The position numbers and the translations under genes were made by a program. The notes below the pieces were generated by a model that was given only the letters and a program-made list of their open reading frames with translations, was not told the DNA's origin and did not search any database. This document shows positions 44,929 to 56,402 of a stretch of DNA of 64,000 nucleotides, piece by piece (position 1 is the first letter of the stretch; every line of letters starts with the position of its first letter). This DNA comes from Bubalus kerabau (lineage: Eukaryota > Chordata > Mammalia > Artiodactyla > Bovidae): assembly GCF_029407905.1 (NCBI RefSeq), contig NC_073637.1:49042501-49106500 (forward strand). The letters run 5' to 3'.

Positions 44929-45910
44929 TAAGGGAAACTAAGATTCAACAGGGATGATACACAATGTGTAAAAAAGGGGAGCAAAATACACACTGTTCTG
45001 ACTTGTGGTTTATCAAAGTGTATTCTTGTAAAGGAAGAAAGTATCAGAAACTAAAAGAGTGAAGTGAGGTCCAACTTCACGTTTCCACACAAAGCTAATT
45101 GTCTTCATTGTTGTAAGTGATTTAGAGGTTCTTAATGTTCATTAATGTAAAATAAAAATGAATAACCCCCCAAGTAATATCCTCCTTGGCTTAATGACAT
45201 AGAGAATCAATTGTGTGCAATGGTTAACATGCAGTTTTTAGAAAATTGGCTTCCTTTTTAGAAATGGCATCCAAGACATAGCTGCAAGGCAATTACCATC
45301 AATTACTCAATTATTTCTGTTTTAGTAATAGCATAATTCTCACTGGAAATAGATTATACTGTTGGGGTTTTAAGGTGGTAATTAATCATGCATTTCCTAC
45401 CCCCAGTACAAGTTTGGAATATTTGCTAGGGATCAAAATTCTAGCTTTATTTTTAGTAAACAGAGATCAGGAAAAGTTTCTTGGGTCTATAGCCACAACT
45501 GGGTTTCTACTACCTTTTATCCCAATTGAAACAATACAACTGAAGGAGAGTTTGGATCTGCCAAGTAGGTTCACTCACCTAGAATTGTTGCCTTACATCT
45601 GGTGATCTCTCTTAGTGGCGACTGAGAGAGGAAGGCCTATAGACTTGTATCTAGAAGAAATTTCTTGGTCCTGACCTATGTGTGTTTATCTGAAGGATGC
45701 AGGCACAGAGCACACTTTGCTTCCCATGGGCAGGGGGATGAACCCATAGAATGAGGTAGCACATTTGTTTCCTTTACCAAATATTATGTCATACATTTTC
45801 ACTTTAGGGTCAGACGAGGAAGTTAGGATGCAAGGGATTGAATATGAAGCTTTTTTAAAGAACAGAGCACTATCCTTGCTTGTTCATCTTCCTACTCCCC
45901 ATAGATCTGT
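44929..45910. other. Single-copy sequence
   Basis: No family or coding signal recognised. Confidence 0.5.
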
Positions 45911-45925
45911 CCACTCTAGTGCCTA

Positions 45926-46128
45926 CGCTCAGTCACTTCTGTTCATTGCGACCCCCTGGACTGTAGCCCTGCAGGCTTCTCTGTCCATGGGATTATCCAG
46001 GCAAGAATTCTGGTGTGGGTTGTCATGCCATCCTCCAGGGGAATCTTCCTGACTCAGGGATTAAACCCATGTCTACTGTTCTCCTGTGTTGCAGGTGGAT
46101 TCTTTAACCACTGAGCCACTGGGGAAGC
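45926..46128 (-). mobile_element. Bov-tA SINE with perfect 15-bp duplication
   Basis: Reverse Bov-tA ('cgctcagtcacttctgttc' to 'gagccactggggaag'). CCACTCTAGTGCCTA is repeated exactly at 45911-45925 and 46129-46143. Confidence 0.97.
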
Positions 46129-46143
46129 CCACTCTAGTGCCTA

Positions 46144-46408
46144 GTAGAATTTAAAACATCTAAGAGAACTTAGAATAAATAGCTAAAAACCAAATGGTAG
46201 CATCAAAATACACAAATACTCATGCCCATATGCCCATACTGCATCCATATTTGGATAGATTTCAATGAAGGTATGTATATACCTACTGTATTACTAAAGC
46301 TCTATTATGTGTACTACAGCTATATGTGTAACCCACATGTGAACTTACCTTTAAATTTCAAATGAAGTTGACTGAAACCTCATCCAGTGAACAGTGGCAG
46401 AGATCCTG
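46144..46408. other. Single-copy sequence
   Basis: Nothing recognised. Confidence 0.5.
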
Positions 46409-46435
46409 CATGTATGTATGTATGTATGTATGCAT
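46409..46435. repeat. (TGTA)n microsatellite
   Basis: Five to six TGTA/ATGT units, followed by a palindromic TATA stretch. Confidence 0.95.
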
Positions 46436-47655
46436 GTGTATATATTATATATACATGAATGATTGGGCCCTGATGCTGGTCCTGGTCATCTCTGGTGCTA
46501 AGACCTTGCTTTTGATCAATCATTTCAGTGTCTGGATTATGCTACACTACCAGGTGTGCTGTCCAATTCCATGATGTGTACATTGAATGCCACATCTTTC
46601 TCCCATTTCCACTGAAACTATGGAAATGAAAACATTCCCATGAGGTGTTTAAGTGGATTCAGCCTCAGGTGCTTTATTAAGAGTTTATGAAGATGGAGAT
46701 GGTTTATATAGTCATAAAATAAGCTCAAATTGAATCTTTGCATTCCTTCTTTACACATCTTTTCATTATCAACACTAGCTTACTTTCCATTCTCCTCTCT
46801 TCCTTTCCTTTTTCTCTCTTCCCAGTGTCCTTCCCCTGAAGAATAAACCCTACTCCTCCCAAAATTATTTTCACGTTTTCTTAAAGTTTTTTTCCAGCTC
46901 CCATTCTGAAACTCATGTCCAGGCCATCAAAGTCCATGGACCGCTTCCTTATGGTCTTAGTTCCCTGAGCCTCTGCAAGGATATGAGAACAGAGGGACCA
47001 CATGAACATTCACTTCCCCAGTGATATGAGCTATACCACGAGGAGTTAGGAGCTTGTTTTTTGGAGTCGATGTAACTCTAGTGCCATTGCTTCTGAAAAT
47101 AGAAATTTTTCAAACATAAATCTGGGTTATATTTTCATTCAGTACTTTTGATAAACACTTTCTTTTGTCTGCACATTTTACAGTTTGATCCAAAATCAGT
47201 AATTTGGATACAGACATAGTAAGCCATCTGAGAGGGTTCATAAGGAGATTGGCAGAGTAATTTCCCAGAGTACATAACAAATGCCCAGAAAATACTTTCT
47301 GTGTCTGGGAATACTGATGAGAGGATCCTTGTCTAATCCTATCCTAAACAGAATGGGGAAAAGTGTTTCCTCTTGATTCGATAAAAAGGTTAGTAAATTG
47401 ATAACATTCTGGGAGCAGTTTTCATCTTTCCAGTTCATTAGTTGTATCCTGTTTCTTTAATATATAGAGAGATTAGATTTTAAAAAAGAAACAGCTTTGG
47501 TAACTTTTAACTATCAGTGGAATTCTAGAACGAAATCTAGTATTTTCTATCAAATGTTGAGAGGTAGTTAAAAGAGTCCCAGACTAGCAACTAAAAAATA
47601 AGTAGCACAAATGCTTAAAATTCAAGACTAGATTTAAAAGTTTTTCTAAAGCTCT
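46436..47655. other. Single-copy sequence
   Basis: Pyrimidine-rich at 46790-46830. No family or coding signal recognised. Confidence 0.5.
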
Positions 47656-47667
47656 GTTAGCATGATG

Positions 47668-47894
47668 GGGGCTTCCCAGGTGGCTCAGCGGTAAAGAATA
47701 CATCTGCAATGCAAGACCTGCAGGAGACTCCGTTCAATCCCTGGGTCTTGAGGATCCCCTGGAGGAGGAGGCCGTGGCAACCCACACCAGTATTCTTGCC
47801 TGGAGAATCTCATGGACAGAGGGGCCTGGCATGCTATAGTCCATGGGTTGCAATGAGTCAGACATGACTGAGCAACTAACACTTTCACTTTCAT
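47668..47894 (+). mobile_element. Bov-tA SINE with imperfect duplication
   Basis: Sense Bov-tA with a small expansion in the head ('gcaagacctgcaggagac') and a (TTTCAC) tail. Flanks GTTAGCATGATG (47656-47667) and ATTAGCCTGATG (47895-47906): 12 bp, two mismatches. Confidence 0.95.
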
Positions 47895-47905
47895 TAGCCT
47901 GATGC

Positions 47906-48050
47906 CAAGAATCACCTGGATGTTTATTACAATAAATACACAGATTTGTGGGCTGACCCCAGACCTCCTGAATCTAACCTTCAGTGAAAGGGTCCAGGAA
48001 TTTTGTGTGTTTAATAAGCATTCCAGATGATTCTTATAAGGTAAAATTTT
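47906..48050. mobile_element. MER5-type hAT MITE fragment
   Basis: 'ccaagaatcacctggatg', 'cacagatttgtgggctgacccc' and 'agcattccagatgattctta' follow the internal order of MER5. Both terminal repeats are lost. Confidence 0.6.
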
Positions 48051-48344
48051 AATTCGCTTTAAGAGTGAAGGATGCATGAGAATCTCTTGGGTGTGTCCTC
48101 CAAATAGATTATCCCTCAGATCAAGATATTGAAACATATCCCCCCATGCCTAAGCAAACCACTATCATTCATTGGATATGTCATATCCCTCAGGTGCTTT
48201 GCTGGGTAAACCAAGATGTCAGCTGCTATTGAATAAAATTAATATTAGAAAGAGCTTTAGGGAAAAAAAACCACTGGACACTAGGAAGGAAAATTATCTT
48301 CCATATTTTTTATTTTTCATGATATTTATTCTGAAGTATCACTA
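48051..48344. other. Single-copy sequence
   Basis: Nothing recognised. Confidence 0.5.
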
Positions 48345-48480
48345 TTTAAATTTAGCATTCCTCCTTTGCTGCCCCAATTACTTGCTAAACTCTTTAAGGG
48401 TAGAGATAGTTCTCTAGTCATATTTGTATCTCCAGCCCGAACAAAATGTTTGGTACCTTTGTTATTGAGTAAGCGAATAG
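48345..48480 (+). mobile_element. L2 LINE 3' end
   Basis: 'ttgctaaactctttaagggtagagatag', 'tttgtatctccagcccgaac' and 'tttggtacc' follow the L2 3' UTR pattern. Confidence 0.62.
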
Positions 48481-49415
48481 CTTAATACATACTAAAGTTG
48501 CTGTGTTAAATACTTATAACAAAAAAACACTGGTGCCCAAGGATGAGATGTTCTTGGCATGCATTCATAAATAGCAAGTACATCCCAAGTGAAGGGATTA
48601 TAAAACTGAGGCTCAGACAGCAAAAAGCAAAGTCACAGGTGACAGTTTTGTGCCAGTGGTTATACACATTTGATTCCATTGCTTAGACAAGTGGAAATCT
48701 CCCCAGCTGGGTCTTTACTTCAAATTAACCTTCGTCTTTAGCAGCAGGAGCAATTATTTGGACCTGAATTTAGAGACAGGAAAAGGAAAGAGATTCTTCT
48801 TTTATGCCTCATTAGGCTACAGAATAAGTAACACAATACAAATGTCCCTGAAAGGATTAATGATACAGCTCAAGATAGCTACTATTTGTGCTAATTGGAA
48901 ATACGATCATCATTTCCTCTGATCTTCGGATCTGGGGATGAGCAAGGATCACAGCTGAACAGTAAGTAAAGAGGCAACTGGAGAGAGATGAAATCACCCT
49001 GAAGTCAGCTATTACCAGTTCATCCAGCACTGCTTCCCAATTACACACTTTCCTGGAAGCAGGGCTTCTGGGTGCAGTTCCAATACTGAGTGGTAAACTG
49101 TTGTCCTAAGACTATGAGTACTTTGGGTATGTTAATAGAATCTTGCAAGGGGCCATTTGGAGATTTTGAGAACCTAAGCAGCTGTGTAGAATTTGGGGTG
49201 AAATTGTTCTTAGCTGATGTGTTCCAATTCCTACAGAATTCTGTTTAGCAAAAGAATTAAAAGGAAGAACTGGTTATTTTAGACAATCCACTGTATTTCT
49301 GATATGTGTAGGAAAACCCCAAACATGATACTATTACTCATAAAGAGTATAATGATGGGAAACATTTCTAGTCATATTTATCAGCTGTCCAATTACTTTC
49401 TATCACATCAACCCA
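48481..49415. other. Mostly single-copy; a MIR-like scrap
   Basis: 'aaaactgaggctcagacagc' at about 48603-48622 recalls antisense MIR. The rest has no recognised family. Confidence 0.4.
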
Positions 49416-49419
49416 TTAT

Positions 49420-49870
49420 AGAATAGTCCTTAAGAGTGTGTCTGAGGGCTGGATTGCCTAGGCTTAAAGTTTAGCTCCTCCACTGCTGAAGTATAACTCA
49501 GGACAAGTAACTTAACATCTCTCTGCCTCAGTAGGGCTTCCCTGGTGGCTCAGATGGTAAAGAATCTGACTGCAATGCAGGATACCCGGGTTCAATACCT
49601 GGGTTCAATCCCTGGGTTGGGAAGATGCCCTGTAGGAGGAAATGGCAACCCACTCCAGTATTCTTGCCTGGGGAATCCCATGGACAGAGGAGCCTAGAGG
49701 GCTATAGTCTATGGGGTCCCAAAGTGTCAAACATGCCTGAGCAACTAACACACATATGCCTCAGTATTCTCATCTGAACAATGAGGATAATGGTATGCTC
49801 TGCTTGATAGAGTTGTTGTGAGAGTCAATTGAGTTGATCTATACAAAGTGCTGAGTCATCTGGTCCCTAG
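49420..49870 (+). mobile_element. MIR SINE split by a Bov-tA
   Basis: Sense MIR: 'ggctggattgcctaggc', 'caagtaacttaacatctctctgcctcag', then, after the inserted SINE, 'ctcatctgaacaatgaggataatgg' and 'agagttgttgtgagagtcaattgag'. The best-preserved MIR in the window. Confidence 0.85.
49534..49756 (+). mobile_element. Bov-tA SINE with 10-bp duplication
   Basis: Sense Bov-tA with a duplicated box B-like segment ('gggttcaatacctgggttcaatccctggg'). TGCCTCAGTA is repeated at 49524-49533 and 49757-49766, splitting the MIR exactly there. Confidence 0.97.
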
Positions 49871-49939
49871 AAAACACTTCCTAGAGGTTAACAGTAAGAC
49901 ATTTGTCCTGTTTGTTTAAATTATTTGCTTAATTGTTGT

Positions 49940-50075
49940 CAGTATAAAGTACTCCACTGGAACACAACCTCCGAGAAAGCAGGGACTGCTTGCATCATCA
50001 CCACTGTATCCCCAGAATTAGGGTAATGTCTAATGGGAGAAGATGACCAATAAATACTTTTGAATGAGTGTGTTA
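49940..50075 (+). mobile_element. L2 LINE 3' end
   Basis: 'acctccgagaaagcagggactgc', 'cactgtatccccagaattag' and 'ccaataaatacttttgaatgagtg' are the ordered L2 3' UTR motifs. Confidence 0.75.
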
Positions 50076-50109
50076 AGAAGAACCATATGGGATGTGAATG
50101 TTCAACCAT

Positions 50110-50350
50110 TATTGAACTACAAAACAGTGGCTTTGCATGTTTCCAGTGCCTAGAGGGAATGCCTTGGACTTGGGGACAGTCAGTTCAGGCTCTCGCTATA
50201 ACTAAGCCACCTAATGGCTATGTGGCCTTGAGCAGGTTTTTTCATTTTTCTAATTTATGGTTTAGAGATGGTATATACTTACCTTCAATGGTTGTTATTG
50301 GGAATAACATAAATCATGTATTTCGAAGCAACCTGCACCCAGTAAACAGT
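50110..50350 (+). mobile_element. MIR SINE remnant
   Basis: 'ctaatggctatgtggccttgagcagg', 'catttttctaatttatgg', 'ggttgttattgggaataacataaa' and 'acctgcacccagtaaacag' follow sense MIR order. Confidence 0.72.
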
Positions 50351-50384
50351 TTTTTGGGGAGGGAAACCAAGTAAATTCTAACAT

Positions 50385-50475
50385 TAACACAGCACCTCAG
50401 AATTGCCAAAATGCATTTGCAAGTTTTATCTCATTTGTTCCCTATAACAATATGAAGTAGTACAGATAAAAGAGA
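50385..50475 (-). mobile_element. MIR SINE remnant
   Basis: 'gcatttgcaagttttatctcatttgttccctataacaatatgaagtag' corresponds to the antisense MIR 3' region. Confidence 0.55.
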
Positions 50476-51184
50476 GTCTTATTATGCAAGGATAATTATT
50501 CACTACAAGAGAATCCACTTAAAGCTGCAACAAAAATTTCATAGTATTTAAGAGAAAAAGGTTTCAGTTGAGACTTTATCTCGAAAAAATGGAATTAAAG
50601 TAGTGAAAATAGTATCTCATAAAGTAATTTAGTTATAATGACAACTAAGGCTAATTATTGAAAATAGCAAGTTTTTTTTTTTTTTTTAAAACCATGATTC
50701 TGGCAAAGCTGTATGAGAGCGCAGTGCAAGATCCTTTCATGTTTAATTAACTTTCAGAGCGTTATCAAAAAGAAGGCTACTTTTGAGAAATATTCTTGGA
50801 CTTATCAGTTTTTTCAAGGACTTTTATTCTTATGTTGATGCTGGAATCTTTCTCCTATGCTGACGTGTGATCAACCTCACCTTTGTTCTCTTCCAATTTT
50901 GAGCTACCCAACTAGACCAAGATCCTTACATGTCAGTGGCTTTGTGTGTGGTTTGCCCTGTTTTGCAGCACTGGTCTCATTCATCACTTAAAATTCTGAA
51001 ACTTTTCTGAGATGTATAGTTTTGCTTGGCAAAGGATTTGCATTATACTTACAGACTAATGATCAAAGACGTTGATTTAATGTTAGATACGTATCTTCAG
51101 AGAGAAGAGATGTGGAGAACAGACCAATTTAATAAATGATCAGCACATTAGAGAAAATGTTCATGTTTTGATGGCTTTTGCTTT
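50476..51184. other. Single-copy sequence with a T-run
   Basis: Poly(T) at 50671-50687. Otherwise nothing recognised. Confidence 0.5.
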
Positions 51185-51335
51185 CCTATGAAGTATCATT
51201 ATTGTGCAGATTCAGATAGTAAAATTTAGATAATGAGGGACTTCTGTATTATCACTATCTTCACTCTATATATGAGTAAAGTGCAGCTTGGAGAAGTTCA
51301 GTGACTTTAAGGCAACACAGCAAGTAAATATTCTC
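51185..51335 (-). mobile_element. MIR SINE remnant
   Basis: 'cactctatatatgagtaaagtgcagcttggagaagttcagtgactttaaggcaacacagcaagtaaa' follows the antisense MIR core. Confidence 0.7.
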
Positions 51336-51404
51336 CCCTAATCCATGCTCCTTATGCAAAGGAGTGGATAAAATGGGGGTTAAGAGTGAATCTGTTTCCC
51401 CTGT

Positions 51405-51685
51405 TGTGCTTAGTTGCTCAGTCGTGTCTGACTCTTTGCGACCTCATGGACTATAGTCCGCCAGGCTCCCCTGTCTATGGAATTCTCCAGGCAAGAATAC
51501 TGTAGTGGGTTGCTATTTCCTCCTCCAGGGGATCTTCCCAACTCAGGGATTGAACCCAGGTCTCCTGCATTGCAGGCGGATTCTTTACCATCTGAGCCAC
51601 CGGGGAAGCCCAAGAATACTGGCCTATCCCTTCTCCAGAGGATCTTCCAGACCCTGGAATTGAACTGAAGTCCCAGGGAAGCCCT
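51405..51685 (-). mobile_element. Head-to-tail Bov-tA dimer, reverse orientation
   Basis: On the minus strand, a partial unit (51685-51612, head internally deleted, ending 'gagaagggataggcc' and 'agtattcttg') runs straight into a complete Bov-tA ('ggcttccccggtggctcag'...). The junction word matches the dimer at 44600-44919. Confidence 0.92.
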
Positions 51686-51859
51686 TGGTTGACTGTAATC
51701 TGGATTATTGTAATAAAAAAGAGTTTCTTTTGTAGAGATGTTAGGATTTCTGAGTACTCTAAGGTTCCAGACTCATGTCTTTTCATCTGCAGTTGCTTTT
51801 GGCCTCCCCAGAATGTGAATGCTAACCCCTTGTCTGAGAATTCCTTCTTGAGAAGATTG
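51686..51859. other. Single-copy sequence
   Basis: Nothing recognised. Confidence 0.5.
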
Positions 51860-52010
51860 AATGGATTAATGAAAAGAGCTTTGAACTGAGAATCAAGATG
51901 TATGGAGGTCTAAGTTTAGCTGTGATGCTGACGAATTGTCAAAAATCAAGTATGACCTTGGGCAAGAAGCTTTCTCATTCGAACTTTGGTTTCCTAAACT
52001 TTGAGATTAA
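51860..52010 (+). mobile_element. MIR SINE remnant
   Basis: 'aagagctttgaactgagaatcaag', 'atgaccttgggcaagaagctttctc' and 'ggtttcctaaactttgagatt' follow sense MIR. Confidence 0.65.
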
Positions 52011-52648
52011 GATCCTGAACTCATTTATCAATAAAGCCCCTTCTGTGGCAGTATTCTACATGTCTGTCTGTCTCCTACAATCTGCCATAGGCCAGTAGAA
52101 GACAAATACTGTTAATATATGCAAAACATTGGCACATAGGAGAAATTTGGTAAAAACTAGTTCCTTCTGTCCATCTCCACCTTCTCCATACACACCCAAG
52201 ATGTAAAGCACATTTGGTTTAGGGCTACCACATGCCCTTCACTGGGAGAACTTAGAGATGCAAGTGGTTAAGAGAAAAACATAAACTAATTATTAATTGC
52301 AATGGGTTTAGATACCTATTTTTAGCCAATGTGTATTTAAAAGGAAAAATCTTGAGACTGTCATCAGTTGTATATGCATCTACTTGGAAGTCCCTGAAGG
52401 AAACACTAATGTGATTATGTGTAACTCAGCATCTTTTTACTGAACTTGGACTTGGCTCTCCTGTTATTCTCAGAAAGCTTGATGTTTGTATTTCCAAAGA
52501 CAACGCAGGGGATCAGATATGCTTCTAAAAGATCTTCTTAGTGTTCCACTCTCTTAGTTCCTTCAGAGGCCTGGATACTAACATTCTTGGCTGATGGTCT
52601 TGGCTTCTTCGAGCCTTCCTTTAGCAACTCAGTTTGTATTATTTTTAT
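52011..52648. other. Single-copy sequence
   Basis: Nothing recognised. Confidence 0.5.
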
Positions 52649-52649
52649 C

Positions 52650-52710
52650 TAACCATCCATCCATCCATGTATCATCTATCTGTCTGCTATCTACCTATCC
52701 CTATCTATGC
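52650..52710. repeat. (ATCC)n/(ATCT)n imperfect microsatellite
   Basis: Tetranucleotide units ATCC then TATC/TGTC variants, imperfect. Confidence 0.9.
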
Positions 52711-54289
52711 CTGTACTTCACACTGATATCAAATATTATTTTCTTGATCTGGACCTGAGTAGAAAGCTCACGGATAGGTTTTTGGAGTGAAAGGTAAGCC
52801 AATTACTCTAGTCATTTTGTAATCTTTCAGGGTATCTTAATTAAATTTGATGTAATGAAATGAGTTCCTACCATGTGCTCTTGCCTATGATTTCTTTTGA
52901 AGAGATCCAGACAAAGTGGTTCCTATTCTCAGAACTCCAATTTAATTACTCAGAAAATGCAAAGCTGTCCAGGAAGGAATCCAAAGCCAGGTCAATCTCC
53001 AGGTGTGCCCCAGTCCACTTCACCATCTCTGTCACTGTCGTTCTGCAATTCTGACACTTGCATAGTAGGGTTCTTTAAGCAGGATTTGGGTTGAAAGGCA
53101 GGAGATATGCCTCTGGTCTGACAATTGAGTGTTTTAAGAAGCTTCTTGTCTTCAAGGTTTGGAATAGTGACCAGTTACAAATGACCAGTAACCTAAAAGT
53201 GGTGACGAGTAGAAAGGCGTATTAAAGGTTAGAGAAGCAGATAGATCAGAAGAGGTCAAATTGGAATAAGGTGAATTTCAGATACATAAGATCTAGCACC
53301 CAGAGTACAGAGTCTGGAACTAGTATAAACGGGAAGCTGTTTTAATCTAGGTACATCGATAAGCATCCTTGCCATTACTACCTTTGTTGTTCACATGATG
53401 AGGGAATTCAAACCTACTCCATAATCATGATACAAAAGAATAGATAGTAGCTCCTGAGAGTGATCATGTTTGTTTGTTTTATGCAGCAAATATCAAATAT
53501 CACCTGTGATATTTTTAAATTGTCATCCAAAGACAGTCATTTTCCTGTTTCAAATAAACATATCTTTGACACATTCATGGACTTCAGGGTAAATCATTGT
53601 TTTACTGCATTCAGTGCAAGAGTTCAGAGAGCAAAAATGGTGCTTCCTTCTCTTTTGAATGCTTTGGTCCCTGGCATAGACCCATAGGCCCTGGCAGATT
53701 CTCTTGTACACATTTTTTGGTTTTTTCAAACTAAGGTGATTAGGTTCAGATTGTTAAGAGCAAATCAGGTCAAGCCATTTCTGTTATGAAACACTGTTGT
53801 TTGCCTTAAGCTATCACTTTCCCTGAGTTGGAAACTTTACTTGATCAATAATGACTTTTTGGAAAGCCATTAGGCCAGAACCCTGTAGAGCAACGTTCAG
53901 GGCTGCTGGGCACCGCACATCTGTCACTCCTTTCTGACAGTCTGCAAGATGCTGCTGCAGCATCTGTAGAGAGTGGATTAGTAACTCCGTCCTGCTTTGT
54001 GTGAGAATTCCCAAGGTAGAATGAGGGGAGGCTGCTCAACACAGAGTCTGTACTTGCTTAGCATTCTGGCTGGAATTAAATAACCCATTTGAAAACCAAG
54101 ACACACAAGGAAGGAAATGGAACAAATCCCTTGCTTTCAACCACATTGCAAATAGGACTGAGTGAGGTTTAAGTGTAGGAGTCTGCCTGGATTGTTCTGA
54201 ATAGGAATGCTTCATTGCTTGCAGGAGAGGCCTTGGGTTTGGTGTTTGAAACTAGGTAGAAACACCAAGTGTATCAGCTAATTTATTCT
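52711..54289. other. Single-copy sequence
   Basis: Largest stretch in this half without recognised repeats. Short frames at 52860-53094, 53460-53687 and 53814-54042 have no recognisable domain. Confidence 0.5.
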
Positions 54290-54478
54290 TACATCTCAAC
54301 CATTCATTTGCCAAATACATATTTGACACCCATTATGTGCTACAGAGGAAGCAGAGAATAAAAGAAACCCCCTATCCTCATGGAGCTTATATCCTGGTGG
54401 AAATGAACAAATACACATATCACATAATGTCAGCAATGAATAATAGCAACTCAGAGCGATGCTGATATGTTGTCATCG

Positions 54479-54715
54479 TTGTTCAGTTTCTGAGTCATGT
54501 CCAACTCTTTCTGACCCCATGGACTGCAGCATGCAAGGCTTCCCTGGCTTTCACTGTCTCCTGGAGTTTGTTAAAATGTATGTCCATTGAGTCAGTAATG
54601 CTATTTAACCATATCATTCTCTGCTGCCTACTTCTCTTCTTGCCTTCAGTCTTTCCCAGCATTGGGGTATTTTCCATTGAGTTGGCTTTTTAAATTAGGT
54701 GGCCAAAGTATTGTC
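54479..54715 (-). mobile_element. BovB 3' end fragment, diverged
   Basis: Antisense BovB ('gttgttcagtttctgagtcatg' to 'ggtggccaaagtattgtc'). The frame 54495-54677 encodes its last, degenerate coding piece. Confidence 0.93.
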
Positions 54716-55051
54716 TGGTACCAGATATTTTGATGACGGTGACAAATAATGGTCAGGAATGGCTTTTCTGAGGAAGTGCCTTTGGGGCAGAGACAAGAAT
54801 GGAATGAGGGAGGGGACCATGCAGATATATAGGGAAGAGGTTCCAACAGCAAAAAGAACTTTCAGAGGCTCTGAGATGGGAATAATCTTGGCACTTTAGG
54901 GACAGCAAGAAGATTGGTGAGACTGCATAAAATTTAGTGGGAGAGGGTGATGGGGGGATAGAATAAGGAAGTAGACATGAGCACACAGTTCAGGAGAAGC
55001 GTGTTTGCTGGGGTAAGATTTTAGGTTTCTAAGTGTGACTAAGAAGGCAAT

Positions 55052-55326
55052 GCTGCTGCTGCTGCTAAGTTACTTCAGTCTTGTCTGACTCTGTGCGACC
55101 CCATAGACAACAGCCCACCAGGCTCCACTGTCCCTGGAATTCTCCAGGCAAGAACACTGGAGTGGGTTGCCATTTCCTTCTCCAATGGATAAAAGTGAAA
55201 AGTGAAAGTGAAGTCACTCAGTCGTGTCCAACTCTTTGTGACCCCATGGACTGCAGCCTACCAGGCTCCTCCATCCATGGGATTTTCCAGGCAACAGTAC
55301 TGGGGTGGGGTGCATTGCCTTCTCCA
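55052..55326 (-). mobile_element. Bov-A2 dimeric SINE with 11-bp duplication
   Basis: Two BovA monomers, (GCT)n end at the left. AAGAAGGCAAT lies at 55041-55051 and 55327-55337. Near consensus. Confidence 0.98.
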
Positions 55327-55369
55327 AAGAAGGCAATAGAGGACATAAAAAGAGGGATATGCAATCTGA

Positions 55370-55845
55370 TTTACATGTTTAAAGATCATACTGTGTGGCA
55401 GGCAGAATAGTGTTACCTTACATAGAAAAGGGAAATTAAAATTGCAGATGGGATTAAAGTTACTGATCAGCATATCTTAAAATAGGTTATCTTGTTTTGT
55501 TTTGTTTTGTTTTTCTCCATGGTCCTTGAAGATGGAAGAAGACGGTAGACAAGGTCAGAGTGGGGAGATGTGAGGAGGACTCAATTCATCAATCCTGGCT
55601 TTGAAGATGAGGGATTGAGGTCACAAGCCCCTGAGTAAGAGCAGCCTGTGAAAATTGGAAAGAAGGAAGTGGATTCTTCACTAGTGCCCCCAAAAGGGAA
55701 TGCAACTATCCCACACCTTGATTTTAGCCCAGCGAGCCTTATGCTAGATTTCCGACTTACAGACGAATAACAAGATACATCTGCATTTTTCAAATCACTA
55801 TGTTTGTGGTAATTTGTCATAGTAATGATAGAATATAAATACACT
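55370..55845 (+). mobile_element. MaLR-type (MLT1-like) LTR
   Basis: 'tgtggcaggcagaatagtg', 'gttaccttacatag', 'ccttgattttagcccagcgagcc', 'gatttccgacttacagac' and 'caaatcactatgtttgtggtaatttg' follow the order seen again at 62665-63150. The middle is partly deleted, and a (GTTTT)n tract lies at 55490-55514. Confidence 0.65.
55490..55514. repeat. (GTTTT)n microsatellite
   Basis: Four to five GTTTT units inside the LTR-like sequence. Confidence 0.93.
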
Positions 55846-56290
55846 TTTACTTCTCTCTATGGGGAGAGAAGTAAGAACTTCTGAACAATCTAAGTGTGGA
55901 AATTAGTCCAATTAGGTTGCTATTGTGATTTTGTAATCTAGGGAAAACAACAGCATAGATTAGAATGATGATGGTCGAGCTGGTGGGAAGTGATCAGATT
56001 TGGAATATATTTCCAAAGGGGCAGAACTTGACTTATTCCCAGAATTTTGGTTTGAGTCATTGAGTCTGAACAACTGGTTGATAGTGGTGCCATTTACTGA
56101 CATGGGGAAGACCAGGGGAGACATGATTTAGGGGAGAAAAACAAGGGTTCTATTTTAGATTTAAGTCTGAGATCCCTTTCAGATATCTGAATGGAACTGT
56201 TGATTAAGCAACTAGATAAGCTGGTCTGAAGCTCAGGAGACATGTCAGGGCTAAAAATACAAATTTGAGATGGCAAAGCTGCCAAACAGA

Positions 56291-56402
56291 AAAGATTTTT
56301 GGCTTAGGTATTATGTTGCCACCAAATCAACCCCAACTGCTTATTACTTGAGATGTTATGTGACGGGAAAGAATGGTTCTATTTTAGTTTTTCTTGTTTG
56401 TT
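56291..56402. other. Single-copy sequence
   Basis: Nothing recognised. Confidence 0.5.

Larger units (their letters stand above)
54290..56290 (+). repeat. Unnamed ancient interspersed repeat, copy C
   Basis: Longest copy, broken by a BovB, a Bov-A2 and a MaLR-type LTR. Blocks in order: 'ccattatgtgctacagagg', 'cctcatggagcttatatcctgg', 'ggcttttctgaggaagtgcc', 'gggaagtgatcagatttgg', 'gtgccatttactgacatgggg', 'gacatgtcagggctaaaaata'. No open frame. It matches copies A and B in different, partly overlapping sections. Confidence 0.5.

Noticed and set aside
47685..48137. 150-codon minus-strand frame
   Set aside because: It joins antisense Bov-tA with a MER5 fragment; no domain.
53814..54042. Slightly CpG-richer block as a possible promoter
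   Set aside because: Only a few CpGs in about 200 bp, with no start-site motif or adjoining exon.
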